Assembly (NCBI RefSeq): GCF_000519185.1
Contig: NZ_JAFA01000023.1
Coordinates: forward strand, 62,001-126,000
Source: Paraburkholderia nodosa DSM 21604
GTDB taxonomy: Bacteria; Pseudomonadota; Gammaproteobacteria; Burkholderiales; Burkholderiaceae
Direction: 5' to 3'
DNA length: 64,000 bases
Numbering within the stretch: position 1 is the stretch's first letter; every line of letters begins with the position of its first letter. Below the pieces are notes generated by a model. That model made no database searches and was not told where the DNA came from. It was given only the letters and a program-made list of their open reading frames with translations. This document shows, in pieces, positions 32,214 through 41,724 of the stretch. Position numbers and translations under genes: made by a program.

Positions 32214-33251
32214 TCACTTACCCGGCTTCCTGAAGTTCGAGCGGTGCCGGTCGCTCGTCGGATCGTCGCGCACTTCGAGGTCGAGTTCGCACGTATAGCC
32301 CGCGTCGCCCAGCTCGTGTCGCACCTTTTTCACGAGCCATGATTCGTTGTCTATGTCGGGCTTGAACCCGTTGAGATAGACGGGCACTTCCGGGTAAAGG
32401 TCGGGCAGGCCGAGCGCGAGCGTGTAACTCATGGTCGCCTGACTTCGCTGCGTGCGGTTGAGTTCAGCCGTTGCAGCGGCGCGCGCCTCGGCCTCGGTCG
32501 GGTATGTCTCGGGCAAAACCTTGATGCTGTGATTGTTCTCGCCGCCGACGACGACAGATTTGCGCTTCGCGCGCCCGGTCGCGTGATAGAACGCACGCAC
32601 GCCGGCATAGTTCTCGCGCTCCGATACGTGGTAGCGGTGCCGGTCGCCTTCGCGGCGCGTCAGTTCGATCGACGTGAGCGCCTTGCCGCTCGCGCTCGTG
32701 CCGTGTCCGATCGGCATGAAAAGCAGGTGCGAATCCTTCACGTTCATCACGGCGTCGTAACGCTTCGCGACTCGCGTGAGAAACGACATATCAGACTCGT
32801 GAGTTTGATCGATGTGCGCGATCACGACTTTCGCGAGCGCATCGGCGACAGCCGCCTTGAGGTTGTGCGCGCCGGCAATCTTGCGCACGATCGCACCGAT
32901 CGTCTCGCCGTGCCAGCTCTTTTCCTTTCGTTCGCTCATGGCGTTCGTCATCGAGGCCGATCGCGCTTGCAGGGTGATCGTGTCCGGTGCGCCGGCGTGT
33001 TCGACTTCGTTGATCGTGAAAGAGCCCTTGTCGACGAGGCCCGTGTCGGCCCATCCGATCGACACGCGCACTATTTCGCCGCGCTTCGGGATCGCGAGCT
33101 TGCCGTCTGAGTCGTCGAGCGTGAGCGTCAGCGTGTCGGCCTCTTCGCCGCGCGACTCGTCGATCGATAGGCTCACAAGGCGCGGCTCGATCTTGCTCGT
33201 CAGGTCTTTTCCGTCGAGCGTGATTTGATAGATCGGCGTCGGCTGTTTCAT
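32214..33251 (-). CDS. D: Late control protein gpD (baseplate hub)
   Basis: The 345-aa protein matches P2 gpD, the central hub under the tail tube (T4 gp27-like fold). Motifs include the start IYQITLDGKDLTSKIEPRLVSLSI and SWHGETIGAIVRKIA. It overlaps gene U by 4 bp and is the last gene of the tail operon FI-FII-E-T-U-D. Confidence 0.92.
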   Translation of the reverse strand: MKQPTPIYQITLDGKDLTSKIEPRLVSLSIDESRGEEADTLTLTLDDSDGKLAIPKRGEIVRVSIGWADTGLVDKGSFTINEVEHAGAPDTITLQARSASMTNAMSERKEKSWHGETIGAIVRKIAGAHNLKAAVADALAKVVIAHIDQTHESDMSFLTRVAKRYDAVMNVKDSHLLFMPIGHGTSASGKALTSIELTRREGDRHRYHVSERENYAGVRAFYHATGRAKRKSVVVGGENNHSIKVLPETYPTEAEARAAATAELNRTQRSQATMSYTLALGLPDLYPEVPVYLNGFKPDIDNESWLVKKVRHELGDAGYTCELDLEVRDDPTSDRHRSNFRKPGK

Positions 33252-33673
33252 TTCGCCTCGTCCTTCGCCGGCTCGGTTTTCGTCTTTACGAGGCCATCGT
33301 CGACGCGCATGAGGCTCAACGTGAATTCGACGCGCCTCGGCGTGCCGTCCTTCTGGTGCAGCGATTGCCCTTCGTCGAGGCCTTCGATGATGAATGCGCC
33401 GTACACATTGCCGGCGCCGTCGACGAGCGCATAGGCGTCGCCGTCATCGCCCATGTTGCGTAGCTCGGTAAGCGACGACAGCTTGCCGATACCCTGGTCG
33501 GGGGCAAACCATCCCTGCATGGTGATCGCGTCGTCGCCTTGGCCGGTGTATTGCCGCGCATCGCGCCCGCCGACGCGCGAGGTGTTGCGATGCTTCCAGC
33601 TCGTTTTGCGTTGCAGCTCTTGATAGGCGAGGGTGGACAGGCTGAAAACGAACTGCCCGAGGGCCATCATCAT
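33248..33673 (-). CDS. U: Tail terminator protein gpU
   Basis: The 141-aa protein matches P2 gpU (MMALGQFVFSL start; WKHRNTSRVGGRDARQYTGQGDD). It finishes the tail tube. Order T-U-D is as in P2. Its charged Lys/Glu tail is slightly longer than usual. Confidence 0.92.
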   Translation of the reverse strand: MMMALGQFVFSLSTLAYQELQRKTSWKHRNTSRVGGRDARQYTGQGDDAITMQGWFAPDQGIGKLSSLTELRNMGDDGDAYALVDGAGNVYGAFIIEGLDEGQSLHQKDGTPRRVEFTLSLMRVDDGLVKTKTEPAKDEAK

Positions 33674-33687
33674 TTCGATATCTCCAA

Positions 33688-36342
33688 TTAATCCGACAGG
33701 CGCGAGCTTGCGCGCGAGGCCTTCTTGCGCTCGATTTGCTCGATCGCCTGGCGTACCTGATTCGCGATCTCCTTCGGGTCCGAACCGGTGATATGGAAAA
33801 TGTATTGATCGCCGCCGGCTGCCGATGCCACGCCGGCCGCAATTCCGGCCGCCTGAGGGGCTTGCAGGGCCGGTCGGGTGTCAATGGCTACGCCGGGGCC
33901 GCCGGCGGCCTGTGCGGCCCCTGTGCCGCCGAACGAGGTCGCCGCGAGCGTCGCGAGGCCGATCGCGGCTTTCGCGATACGCCCTTGCTCGGCTTCCATG
34001 CCGATCGCCGCGCCCTGGGTGATGAATCCGCCCAGCTCGCCGAACACGCGCGACGGGCTATGAATGCCGAGCTTTTCCTTGAACCATGTGACGGTATTGC
34101 TCGCGACGTTGGTGATCGCGTCTTTCACGGTTCCGAGGCCGCTCGTGATGCCGTTGACGAGGCCTGAAATCAGGTTCGAGCCGAAACTCGAAAACGTCGC
34201 CGGCATGTCGACGCCGAACCATCGCAGCACGCCCGCGAAAGCCTGATAGAACAGGCCGAGCGGGGACCAGTTGACGATAAGCGCGCCGATGCCCGAGAGG
34301 CCGCCGGCGAACGCATGTTGAATGTCGCCCCACAGGCCAGCGAAAAAGGCCTTGATCGGCTCCCAGTAGCGATAGATCAGATACGCGCCGACTGCGATCG
34401 CCGTGATCGCGAGGCCGATCGGATTCGTCAGCATCGCGCGGCCGGCGAACATGATGCCGCGCCCGAGGAACCGCCACGCGCCCGCCTGCATGGCGAGCAC
34501 GCGCGAAAGGATGCCGCCTTGCATGCCGAGCGCCGTCATGCTGAATTTGACGAGCGCGAGCGGGCCGAGCACGCCGGCTAGCGCGATCGTGAACATACCG
34601 CCGCCGACGAGCATCGCGGCGAGCGCGGCGAGCGTCACGAGCACGACGCGCGCGGCCGTGCTGTGATCCTTCATGAAACCCGTGACGCTATCGAGCAGAC
34701 CAGCCGTGAGCGACAGGCCGGCGTTATAGATCGGCGAAACCTTTTGGCCAATTTCGAGCTTGAGGTCGCGGATCTTTGCGAGCGCTTCGAGTTCGCGGCC
34801 TTGCGTCATCTGGCTCGCCTTCTCGGCCCCTTCGTCGATGCCGTCAGCGCCGGCGTTGAGCCGTTCGTTTTTGTGGATTTGATCGCGCTGCATGTACATC
34901 GTCGTGAACAGGTTTGCAGCGGTGCGATTGGTGAAAATCGTTGCGATCGTGTCCTTGATCTTGTTCGGGTCGGTGACGCCCTTCGCGGCGAGCTGCGGAA
35001 GCAATACCTTTTCCATCCATTCGAGCGGCGAGTTTTTCAGGATGTCGCTACCCTTGAGCGCGCCCGTCTTGAAGTGGTTTACCTGCCCCATCTTGTTGTA
35101 CTCAACGCCGTCTTTCGAGATGAGGCCGAGGCCTACCAGCTCGCGCGCGGCCTTTACGGTCGTCTTGCCCTGGTAGACGTTGTTATAGGCCGACATAAGG
35201 CCCGTGCCGACAGCATGCCCGCCCATTTCCTGAATAAGCGGCTCCATCTGGTAGAAAAATGCGTCCTTGCGCATCTGTTTCGCCGCGACGCCGCCGGTTT
35301 GAATGAACTGCATCCATTGATCGCCGCCGACACGGCCGCCGGTCGCGGTAATCACCTTTTGCACCATGTTCGCTTCGTCCTTAAACGTCGCTTCGTCCTT
35401 GGTGCCGCCGCGCAGCTCGATCACCTTGAGCATGTTCATAAACTTCTCTTCGTTCGCGTGCCCGTCCTCCGCGCCGAACAATGCTTCGTTGGTGAATTTC
35501 ATTTTCGCGAGCGTCGGCATCACCATTTGCGCATGGTGCTCGTCGGCGAAAATCGTCAGCGAGTCGCGCATGAGCGTTAGGTTATCCGTCGTGCTCGTGC
35601 CCATTTGCTTCATTGCCTTCGCGTACTTCACGGCGTCGGCCGTCGCGTGATCGCCCAGGCCGAGCGCCTTGATGCGCACGGCTTCGCTTTCGAAGGCCTT
35701 CGATTGATCGAGCGTTTCGGACAGGTCGCCAATGATGTGCGAGCCGGCCGCCTTCGCGGCATAGCCGGCGACGGCCATATTCGCCGCGGTGCCTTGCAGT
35801 CGGCCCATTTTCGCGCGCGCGGCGGCCATCGCCTTTTCGCGCTGCGTGAGCTGTTCGAGCTTCGACACTTGCCCGTCAATGGTGCCGCTCGTCGCGGCGA
35901 TGCTCGCGCGCAGCTCGCGTTCATGCTGCGCGAGATTGCGCGTGCTGATACCAGCGCCGCCGAGCTGCATGCGCAGCTCGTTAAGGTTCACAGTTTGCGC
36001 ACGGTGCGCGGTCGCGAGCTTCGCCGTCGCGCTTTTCGCCTTCTCAAAGTCGGCGATCATTTGACGGCTCGGCGGGCCGGATGCGCGCAGGCCGTTTGCA
36101 AGCGCCTTGACGTGCGCATTTGCGTCGGTCAATTCGCGCTTGGTGCGCGCGAGGCCGGAGGCCATTTCGCGGAACCCGGTAACGTCCTTGTGCGCCTTCT
36201 GGAGTCGCGTGAGTTCGTCGCGCGAATCCTTGAGCGACTTCGCGAGGCCCTTGTTTCCCGCCATGATGTTCTTTAGGGGCTTCGTCGCGCCGTCGATCAT
36301 GTCGAACAGCACGCGCAATTTGAGGTCGCTACCGTTTGCCAT
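33688..36342 (-). CDS. T: Tail tape measure protein gpT
   Basis: The 884-aa protein has an N-terminal coiled coil (about residues 20-180) and a hydrophobic middle (about 560-720) with a C-terminal segment GLVNGITSGLGTVKDAI. It sets tail length. Length is in the P2 range. Its ATG overlaps the end of gene E' by 6 bases or fewer, so translation is coupled. Confidence 0.93.
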   Translation of the reverse strand: MANGSDLKLRVLFDMIDGATKPLKNIMAGNKGLAKSLKDSRDELTRLQKAHKDVTGFREMASGLARTKRELTDANAHVKALANGLRASGPPSRQMIADFEKAKSATAKLATAHRAQTVNLNELRMQLGGAGISTRNLAQHERELRASIAATSGTIDGQVSKLEQLTQREKAMAAARAKMGRLQGTAANMAVAGYAAKAAGSHIIGDLSETLDQSKAFESEAVRIKALGLGDHATADAVKYAKAMKQMGTSTTDNLTLMRDSLTIFADEHHAQMVMPTLAKMKFTNEALFGAEDGHANEEKFMNMLKVIELRGGTKDEATFKDEANMVQKVITATGGRVGGDQWMQFIQTGGVAAKQMRKDAFFYQMEPLIQEMGGHAVGTGLMSAYNNVYQGKTTVKAARELVGLGLISKDGVEYNKMGQVNHFKTGALKGSDILKNSPLEWMEKVLLPQLAAKGVTDPNKIKDTIATIFTNRTAANLFTTMYMQRDQIHKNERLNAGADGIDEGAEKASQMTQGRELEALAKIRDLKLEIGQKVSPIYNAGLSLTAGLLDSVTGFMKDHSTAARVVLVTLAALAAMLVGGGMFTIALAGVLGPLALVKFSMTALGMQGGILSRVLAMQAGAWRFLGRGIMFAGRAMLTNPIGLAITAIAVGAYLIYRYWEPIKAFFAGLWGDIQHAFAGGLSGIGALIVNWSPLGLFYQAFAGVLRWFGVDMPATFSSFGSNLISGLVNGITSGLGTVKDAITNVASNTVTWFKEKLGIHSPSRVFGELGGFITQGAAIGMEAEQGRIAKAAIGLATLAATSFGGTGAAQAAGGPGVAIDTRPALQAPQAAGIAAGVASAAGGDQYIFHITGSDPKEIANQVRQAIEQIERKKASRASSRLSD

Positions 36343-36348
36343 CGTGTT

Positions 36349-36465
36349 CTATTCCGTTCCGCTTCGTGCTCGCGCGCGCTCGCGCCATTCGGCCAATTCC
36401 ACGAGGGTGAAGTCGTGCATATCGCGAGGCGTCCAGCCCGTGAAAACCGTCGCGATATCGGCCAT
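36349..36465 (-). CDS. gpE' (GpE family), reached by -1 frameshift
   Basis: The 38-aa frame reads MADIATVFTGW and LVELAEWRERARAR, the P2 gpE' signature. It is in the -1 frame relative to gpE. The slippery heptamer T-TTT-TTG lies in gpE at 36525-36519 (minus strand), exactly as in P2, so the main product is the fused tail-assembly chaperone gpE+E' spanning 36902 to 36349. Confidence 0.88.
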   Translation of the reverse strand: MADIATVFTGWTPRDMHDFTLVELAEWRERARARSGTE

Positions 36466-36497
36466 CGCTTCTTCGACCCTATCGGGTATGCCGTGCT

Positions 36498-36902
36498 CTA
36501 CTGAGCACGCTTCGGCAGCAAAAAACCGGCGAACACAACCCCCAATTGCACGAGGTCGGCCGGGTCGAGCTGCTGCACGTCGAATTCGGTGAGCGTCGGC
36601 GACGAGATGCGCGGCAGTACCTTGCCGAGCGCGTCAACATCGAGATTCACGAGCGCGTTAAGCGACGTGCCGCGCAGCTCGCCGGCGGCCGGCTTGCGCA
36701 GCGTGATTTCGCCGATCGACTGCCCGCCGTTGCGCTCGATCGGGTAGTCGAGCGTGACCGTGTTCGGCTTCGGTTGCGTCGCCGGCGCGATGCTGTGCGA
36801 GTGGCCGGGGCCGGTGATGCCGTGCGAGTGGCCGGGGTCGGTAATGCCGTGCGAGTGGCCGGCGTCGTTGATGTGGTGCGAGTGCATGGCGTGTTCGGTC
36901 AT
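36498..36902 (-). CDS. E: Tail assembly protein gpE with His-rich N-terminal repeats
   Basis: The 134-aa protein has the P2 gpE-type core from about residue 45 (VTLDYPIERNGGQSIGEITLRKP) and ends FAGFLLPKRAQ. It is a chaperone for tape measure assembly. Its first 40 residues are an added tandem repeat of a nine-residue unit, HGITDPGHS, with His-x-His spacing, which is normally a tail-fibre motif. ATG 36902 is chosen; an upstream in-frame start at 36956 adds 18 residues. Confidence 0.85.
   Translation of the reverse strand: MTEHAMHSHHINDAGHSHGITDPGHSHGITGPGHSHSIAPATQPKPNTVTLDYPIERNGGQSIGEITLRKPAAGELRGTSLNALVNLDVDALGKVLPRISSPTLTEFDVQQLDPADLVQLGVVFAGFLLPKRAQ
36789..36896. repeat. 27-bp tandem repeat inside gene E
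   Basis: Four copies start at 36789, 36816, 36843 and 36870, each encoding nine residues of the form HGIT(D/G)PGHS. The first and last copies are degenerate. Confidence 0.85.
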
Positions 36903-36980
36903 TTCGTTCTCTGTTGTGTTTTGGTGGTGTGCGTGCCCGGTACGTCGACCAGGCACGCGGGGCAGGGCAGCGCCGGCCGG

Positions 36981-37490
36981 TTACAGGCCGATCGCGTTGC
37001 GCAGCTCGGAAAGCAGGTCCGCGCCGTTGACCTTCTCGATCATGTTGATGAGGTCGATTTCGACGAGCGTTTCGCCATTGACGGACAGCTTGTAATAGCT
37101 GCACGAGGTCGAAACCTTGAACGAGGTATCGTCGCCGGGTTTCGCGCTTCCGAAGTCGAGTTCCTTGTGACGGCCGCGCACGACGATTTCAACGGCGTCG
37201 GGCTTCGCCGTGTCCTCGGCGCGGTATGCGCCGGCAAAGCGCAGTTGCACGCCGTCGTGCGTGGTGATGCCGTATTGCGCGATAACCGAACGCATGAGGC
37301 CGCCGCATGTCCATTCGAGCGCGATCGCCTCTTGCCCTTGATCGATATCGATCGGGCCATTCATGCCGCCGCCCCGATACGCTTCCATTTTTCGCGTGAG
37401 CTTCGGGGGCGTGACTTCGGCAACCTGGCCGACGAAATTCTCGCCGTTGTGAAAGAGGTTGAACGCCTTGAGCTTTTTCGGCAGTGCCAT
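36981..37490 (-). CDS. FII: Major tail tube protein gpFII
   Basis: The 169-aa protein matches P2 gpFII (start ALPKKLKAFNLFHNGENFVGQ). It polymerises into the inner tail tube. It lies directly after the sheath gene, as in P2. Confidence 0.94.
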   Translation of the reverse strand: MALPKKLKAFNLFHNGENFVGQVAEVTPPKLTRKMEAYRGGGMNGPIDIDQGQEAIALEWTCGGLMRSVIAQYGITTHDGVQLRFAGAYRAEDTAKPDAVEIVVRGRHKELDFGSAKPGDDTSFKVSTSCSYYKLSVNGETLVEIDLINMIEKVNGADLLSELRNAIGL

Positions 37491-37506
37491 GTTCTATTGC
37501 TCCTGG

Positions 37507-38679
37507 TTAGGCCGAGATGCGCGAGGCGAAATCGGCGAGGTAACGGTCGGTGATGCGCTGGCGCAGCATCAGGTTTTCGATCGGCGGCACGGGCGTGTAG
37601 TCGTAGTCGATCGCGAGCTTGCCGGCCTTGAGCGAGTCTTTGTCGTTCGCACTTTCGTCGAACCACGCTTCGCCGCCGATGAGGTAGCCGTTGCGGATCA
37701 GCTCGCGGAATTTCGCATTGATGCTCTCGATCATGTCGCGCACGAGCGACGGGTGTAGATCCTTGTCGACGTACAGCATGTGCGCCTCGGCCATCGTGTC
37801 GGCGAGCACTTGCGCGGTGCGCGTGTAGTTCTCGAACGCGAACAGCGGATCGTCCGAGCAGGTTCGCGACCCCCAAAAACGGTAACCTTTCGAGTTGATG
37901 AGCGTCGTCACCTGTTGCTCGTTCAGGTAGCCCGCATCGGTCGCCGGGTCTTGCAAGTCCCAGAAAACATCGCGGCTGATACCCGTGACGCCGTTGACGC
38001 CGACATTCGAGAGCGTCTTGTGCCAGCCGGTTTCCTCGTCGATCTTGGCGCGCAGGCCGAGCGCGATCGCCGTCGCGTCAACGGTGTCGTATGCGTTCGT
38101 GCTCGTGTTCCAGCCCACGAAATCCGGCCACAGGACCATCATTTCGCGTTGGCTGAATTGCTTGCGATACGTGGTCGCCGCTTCCTTCGTTTCGCAGCCA
38201 TTCGCCGACACATAGGCGAACCCGCGCAGCTTTTGCGCGAGCGTGCCGAATGCAGTCGCGACGGGTTGCGTGTCGAGGCCAGGCGCGCCGAGAATGCGCG
38301 GTTTGACGCCGAGGCGCGATTGCGCGGCGAGCAGTGCTTGCATGCCGGTAAAACGGCCGCTCGTGTCGGTCTTGCCGATCACGTTGCTCGTCGTCGCCGC
38401 GTCGTCGCTACCTTCTGCGACGCGCACGACGATCGTGACGGGCTTCGTTTGCGCCGAGATAGCGTCGAGCGCGCGCGCGAGCGTGCCCTTGTCGCCGGCC
38501 TTGCCGAGTGCCGCTTGTACGTTCGTCACGAGCACGGGCGTATCGAGCGGAAACATATCCTTGTCGGCATCGAGGCCGGTCGCCACGAGGCCGACAACGG
38601 CCGTGGATACGGTTTTAATCGGGCGCGTGCCTTCGTTGATCTCTAGAACGCGTACGCCGTGGTGGTAGTCAGTTGCCAT
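37507..38679 (-). CDS. FI: Tail sheath protein gpFI
   Basis: The 390-aa protein is a contractile sheath (ATDYHHGVRVLEINEG start; sheath C-terminal domain TPVPPIENLMLRQRITDRYLADF). Contraction drives the tube into the host. ATG 38679 has GAGG 7 bp upstream; a TTG two codons earlier is also open. Confidence 0.94.
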   Translation of the reverse strand: MATDYHHGVRVLEINEGTRPIKTVSTAVVGLVATGLDADKDMFPLDTPVLVTNVQAALGKAGDKGTLARALDAISAQTKPVTIVVRVAEGSDDAATTSNVIGKTDTSGRFTGMQALLAAQSRLGVKPRILGAPGLDTQPVATAFGTLAQKLRGFAYVSANGCETKEAATTYRKQFSQREMMVLWPDFVGWNTSTNAYDTVDATAIALGLRAKIDEETGWHKTLSNVGVNGVTGISRDVFWDLQDPATDAGYLNEQQVTTLINSKGYRFWGSRTCSDDPLFAFENYTRTAQVLADTMAEAHMLYVDKDLHPSLVRDMIESINAKFRELIRNGYLIGGEAWFDESANDKDSLKAGKLAIDYDYTPVPPIENLMLRQRITDRYLADFASRISA

Positions 38680-38737
38680 GTGCAATCCTCGTTAGGGGCA
38701 GTGAAAGGGCGGGGTGCAGCTCGCGACGCTTGCGGCG

Positions 38738-39577
38738 TTACGCGGGATCGGCCGGCGAGGCCTCGGGCGTTTCAGGGGTCGCCGGCTCGGGGAACGGTTG
38801 CGGGTCGATCGGCCAATGGACGACGGGCAGCGGGTCGCGCTCGAGAACGGCCGGCAGCTTGCTCGCGTATTCACTCCATACGCGGTATTCGTAGGATTCG
38901 CGCGGGGGCAGCGTGCCGGCCGCATAGGCCTCGGCCTTGCCGTCCGTGTATGACTTCGCCTTTGCCATGCGTGCTTCGAATTCGGCCATCACGGGGGCCG
39001 TTGCGACTTCGAACGAAATCGGATCGGCCGGCCACGTCACAACATCGGGGAACCCGTCGCGCTGGATCGCGCGCACAAGGTCGAGCTGATACGTCGACCA
39101 GGCGCGAAAGTAATAGGCCTCCTCTTGCGTGAGCAGGCCCGCCGCGAGCGCGTCGGATTTGCCGGCGTTCATGTCGCGGGCGCGCGCCATGCGCTTTTCA
39201 AACTCCGCCATCGCGGCCGATCGCACGTTCGCGGCGACGACAGCCGGATCAAGCGTCCATGCGCCGTTAGCCCAGGTGTATTCGGTCGAGGGGCGCGGCG
39301 TGTCGGTCAAACCTGCATCGGCCGGCGTCGTGCCGGCAATGATGATTTCGGCCGGCTCGCCGTTGTCCTGCCGATAGAGCATCCGGCCGCGCCAGTCGGG
39401 CAGCAGCTTCCATGCGCCGTTGAGGTAGAACGGCCATTCGAGCGGGCCGCGTGCCGGCAGCTCGTCGGTCGTGCTGAATGCGGGCACGAGCCAGCGGCCG
39501 AGGTTGAGCGGGTCGGAGTCGGCCAGGTGGCTCGAAAGGTATTGGCCGGTCTGGGAGTCGTAGTTGTGAATAAGCAT
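38738..39577 (-). CDS. Tail fibre assembly protein (gpG-like) with duplicated domain
   Basis: The 279-aa protein follows the tail-fibre gene, the place of P2 G. Its N-terminal half has YxNGAW motifs (residues 51-56, 101-106) common in fibre chaperones. A segment of about 65 residues is duplicated: 122-186 and 196-259 share MAEFExRMAxAx, a YxFRAW/YEYRVW segment and a WPxDP end. This makes it longer than usual gpG. Confidence 0.8.
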   Translation of the reverse strand: MLIHNYDSQTGQYLSSHLADSDPLNLGRWLVPAFSTTDELPARGPLEWPFYLNGAWKLLPDWRGRMLYRQDNGEPAEIIIAGTTPADAGLTDTPRPSTEYTWANGAWTLDPAVVAANVRSAAMAEFEKRMARARDMNAGKSDALAAGLLTQEEAYYFRAWSTYQLDLVRAIQRDGFPDVVTWPADPISFEVATAPVMAEFEARMAKAKSYTDGKAEAYAAGTLPPRESYEYRVWSEYASKLPAVLERDPLPVVHWPIDPQPFPEPATPETPEASPADPA

Positions 39578-39589
39578 GGTTTCAGGCCT

Positions 39590-41179
39590 TTAGAAAGCGC
39601 GGATCATTGCGAGCAGAGCGACGTTTCGCGGCCTTGCTTCGTTGCCGCCGTCCGCGTTGACGGTGATTGCGTGCGAGTGGTTGCCGGCCCCGCCGACGCC
39701 GATGTTGTGGCCGTGGGTGCCGTCGCCGTTGAGCCAGATGCCGACTCCGGCGCCGTAGGTCGCGAACGCATTGCCGCCCACGCCGAGGCGGGTGTTACCC
39801 CCGCCGGAAAATTCGCCGGTGCCGTTGCCGAGGTACGGACTACGGCCGCTTGATGAAATGTCGATCGCCGGGTGTGAGTGGCCCGGATCGTTGACGCCGT
39901 GGCCGTGCCAGCCCTGGGCGTCCGTCCATGCGCTGTGCGCGTGGTCGCCGACCCCGCTCGCGCTCGCGCCGTGGGCGTGACTGGCGTTCTGTCCGGCCTG
40001 CCACGAGCCAATGGCTCGGTTGGCATCAGTGCCGCGCCCATCGTCCAGACAGCGCAGGAATTCGCCGCGCAGCTCGGGGATTCGAAATGTCGTCGTGCCG
40101 TTGCCCGTCGAGAAGCAGCCGAAATTGTTCGCCGACCATTGCGCCTCGGTGACGATCGCGCCGCTCGCCTGTGCATACGCCCACAGTGCCGGATAGTCGA
40201 CGCGGTTGAGCAGCGCGCCGTTTAGCTTGAGAAAGCCAGCTCGTGCGATGGTGCGCGCCTCAAAAACGATTTGGCCGACGAGCGCGCTAGTCACGGCCGC
40301 GAGAACCCATTCGGTTGTCGCGACTTTCTTCGAGCTATCCGACGCCGGCGGGGTCAGCGCCGTTATCAGGCCGCCCACGTCGAGCGCGCCACGAAAGCCG
40401 GCGTTACCCGTGCGCGTGTCGAACCAGTGCGAAAACTCGGCTTTCGGCACGCTCATGCCGTCGATGCTCGGGCCGAACCCGATGCCGAACCACGAGCGCA
40501 ACGCGACGTTGTTGATCGTGTTCGATGCGTTGTCGCCGTTGCCGGGGCCGAGCGTGGCAGAACCGCCGCCGGGGGCCGCCGCGAGGCGGAAAGCATCGGT
40601 CGTGCTCACGCGGCCGGTGAAGTCCGCGCCGGCGAGGTCGGCTTTCGTATCGAGCCGCGGCTTGAGCGTTGCGGGCGTCACGGCTTTCGCAGCGTCCGCG
40701 CCGGCGTTGACTTCGGCTTGCGTCGCGAGCTGGATCACGCCTTGACGTTGCACCGTCGCCGGCGGATTCGTGAAAGACGCGTCGCCGAAAACGAGCTGCG
40801 CGGCGTCGATCGTCGCGAACTGCATATCGGCCGACAGCAACAGCAGCGCGTCGGGCGACTTTTCCATGATCGGCGTCGCCTGCCCGTAGGCAGCGACGAG
40901 CACGCCGTTTTCGAGGTACAGGCCGAACCCGTACAGCGTGAATTGATCGGCCGTGTCGTCTTTTAACGTCACATGGATCGTGTCGGCCGCGACGTTCTCG
41001 CCGGCGAAAGTCTTGATGCGTTTGCGCTCGCCGGGCAGCGCCTTCATTGCCTTGTCAGCTGCGAAAGGAACGGTCGCGAGGCCGATTTCGACAACCTTGT
41101 GCGCGGTCGTGCCGTCATTGCCTTGAGCGACGAGCGCAGCACGGCCAATGTCGGTAACGGTGATGAGGGTTCCGGCCAT
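39590..41179 (-). CDS. H: Tail fibre protein gpH
   Basis: The 529-aa protein has a P2-type N-terminal attachment domain (GTLITVTDIGRAALV), a middle shaft with GxxVSTTDAF-like repeats, a segment LVGQIVFEARTIARAGFLKLNG typical of phage tail-collar domains, and a C-terminal receptor-binding tip with His-x-His motifs (GHGHGVNDPGHSHP). It decides host range. It overlaps neither neighbour and is followed by the assembly gene. Confidence 0.9.
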   Translation of the reverse strand: MAGTLITVTDIGRAALVAQGNDGTTAHKVVEIGLATVPFAADKAMKALPGERKRIKTFAGENVAADTIHVTLKDDTADQFTLYGFGLYLENGVLVAAYGQATPIMEKSPDALLLLSADMQFATIDAAQLVFGDASFTNPPATVQRQGVIQLATQAEVNAGADAAKAVTPATLKPRLDTKADLAGADFTGRVSTTDAFRLAAAPGGGSATLGPGNGDNASNTINNVALRSWFGIGFGPSIDGMSVPKAEFSHWFDTRTGNAGFRGALDVGGLITALTPPASDSSKKVATTEWVLAAVTSALVGQIVFEARTIARAGFLKLNGALLNRVDYPALWAYAQASGAIVTEAQWSANNFGCFSTGNGTTTFRIPELRGEFLRCLDDGRGTDANRAIGSWQAGQNASHAHGASASGVGDHAHSAWTDAQGWHGHGVNDPGHSHPAIDISSSGRSPYLGNGTGEFSGGGNTRLGVGGNAFATYGAGVGIWLNGDGTHGHNIGVGGAGNHSHAITVNADGGNEARPRNVALLAMIRAF

Positions 41180-41181
41180 AT

Positions 41182-41724
41182 TCAGGTATCCGAGAAAGAA
41201 AGACGGCGATACAAAGCGGGCCGCACGGCCGCCGCGACGCGCTGCACGGTTTGCATCGCAAAGCCCTGTGTAAAGGTGTAATGCGCCCGCACGGGCTTCG
41301 TGCGGTCGATTTCCGCGATGATGTCGGCGACAAACTCGGCAGTCGGTGCCTGCCCGTTGCGCGAGCTAACCGTGAGCACGACGTCGAACGTCCCAGGCTT
41401 GCCGCGTGGCGTTTGCTCGAACCACTCGCGCAGCGCGATGTTTGCGCCGAACGCGGCGACAACCTGCCGAACGGCCGCCGCCGTGCCGTTCTTGCGCGCG
41501 ATCGGGATCGCCGCCTTTACGCGGGCGCGCTTCGTTTGCTCGGGCCAGTAGTCTTTCCACGCGTCGACGCCGAGGTGCCACGCAAGCCACGGCAGCAGCG
41601 GCAGCGGGATCGCGTCAGGGTCCATCAGCACGGCGATCGGCGTCGGAATGTCACTGATTCGCGCGCCGACGCGCGCAAGGTTGCGCTCGGCCGTCGACGA
41701 GTTCGGGGCGAGAAGGTCACTCAT
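41182..41724 (-). CDS. I: Baseplate/tail protein gpI
   Basis: The 180-aa protein matches P2 gpI (LAPNSSTAERNLARVGARI; WLAWHLGVDAWKDYWPE), which links fibres to the baseplate. ATG 41724 is chosen; a codon at 41742 has no ribosome site. It overlaps gene J by 8 bp. Confidence 0.92.
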   Translation of the reverse strand: MSDLLAPNSSTAERNLARVGARISDIPTPIAVLMDPDAIPLPLLPWLAWHLGVDAWKDYWPEQTKRARVKAAIPIARKNGTAAAVRQVVAAFGANIALREWFEQTPRGKPGTFDVVLTVSSRNGQAPTAEFVADIIAEIDRTKPVRAHYTFTQGFAMQTVQRVAAAVRPALYRRLSFSDT

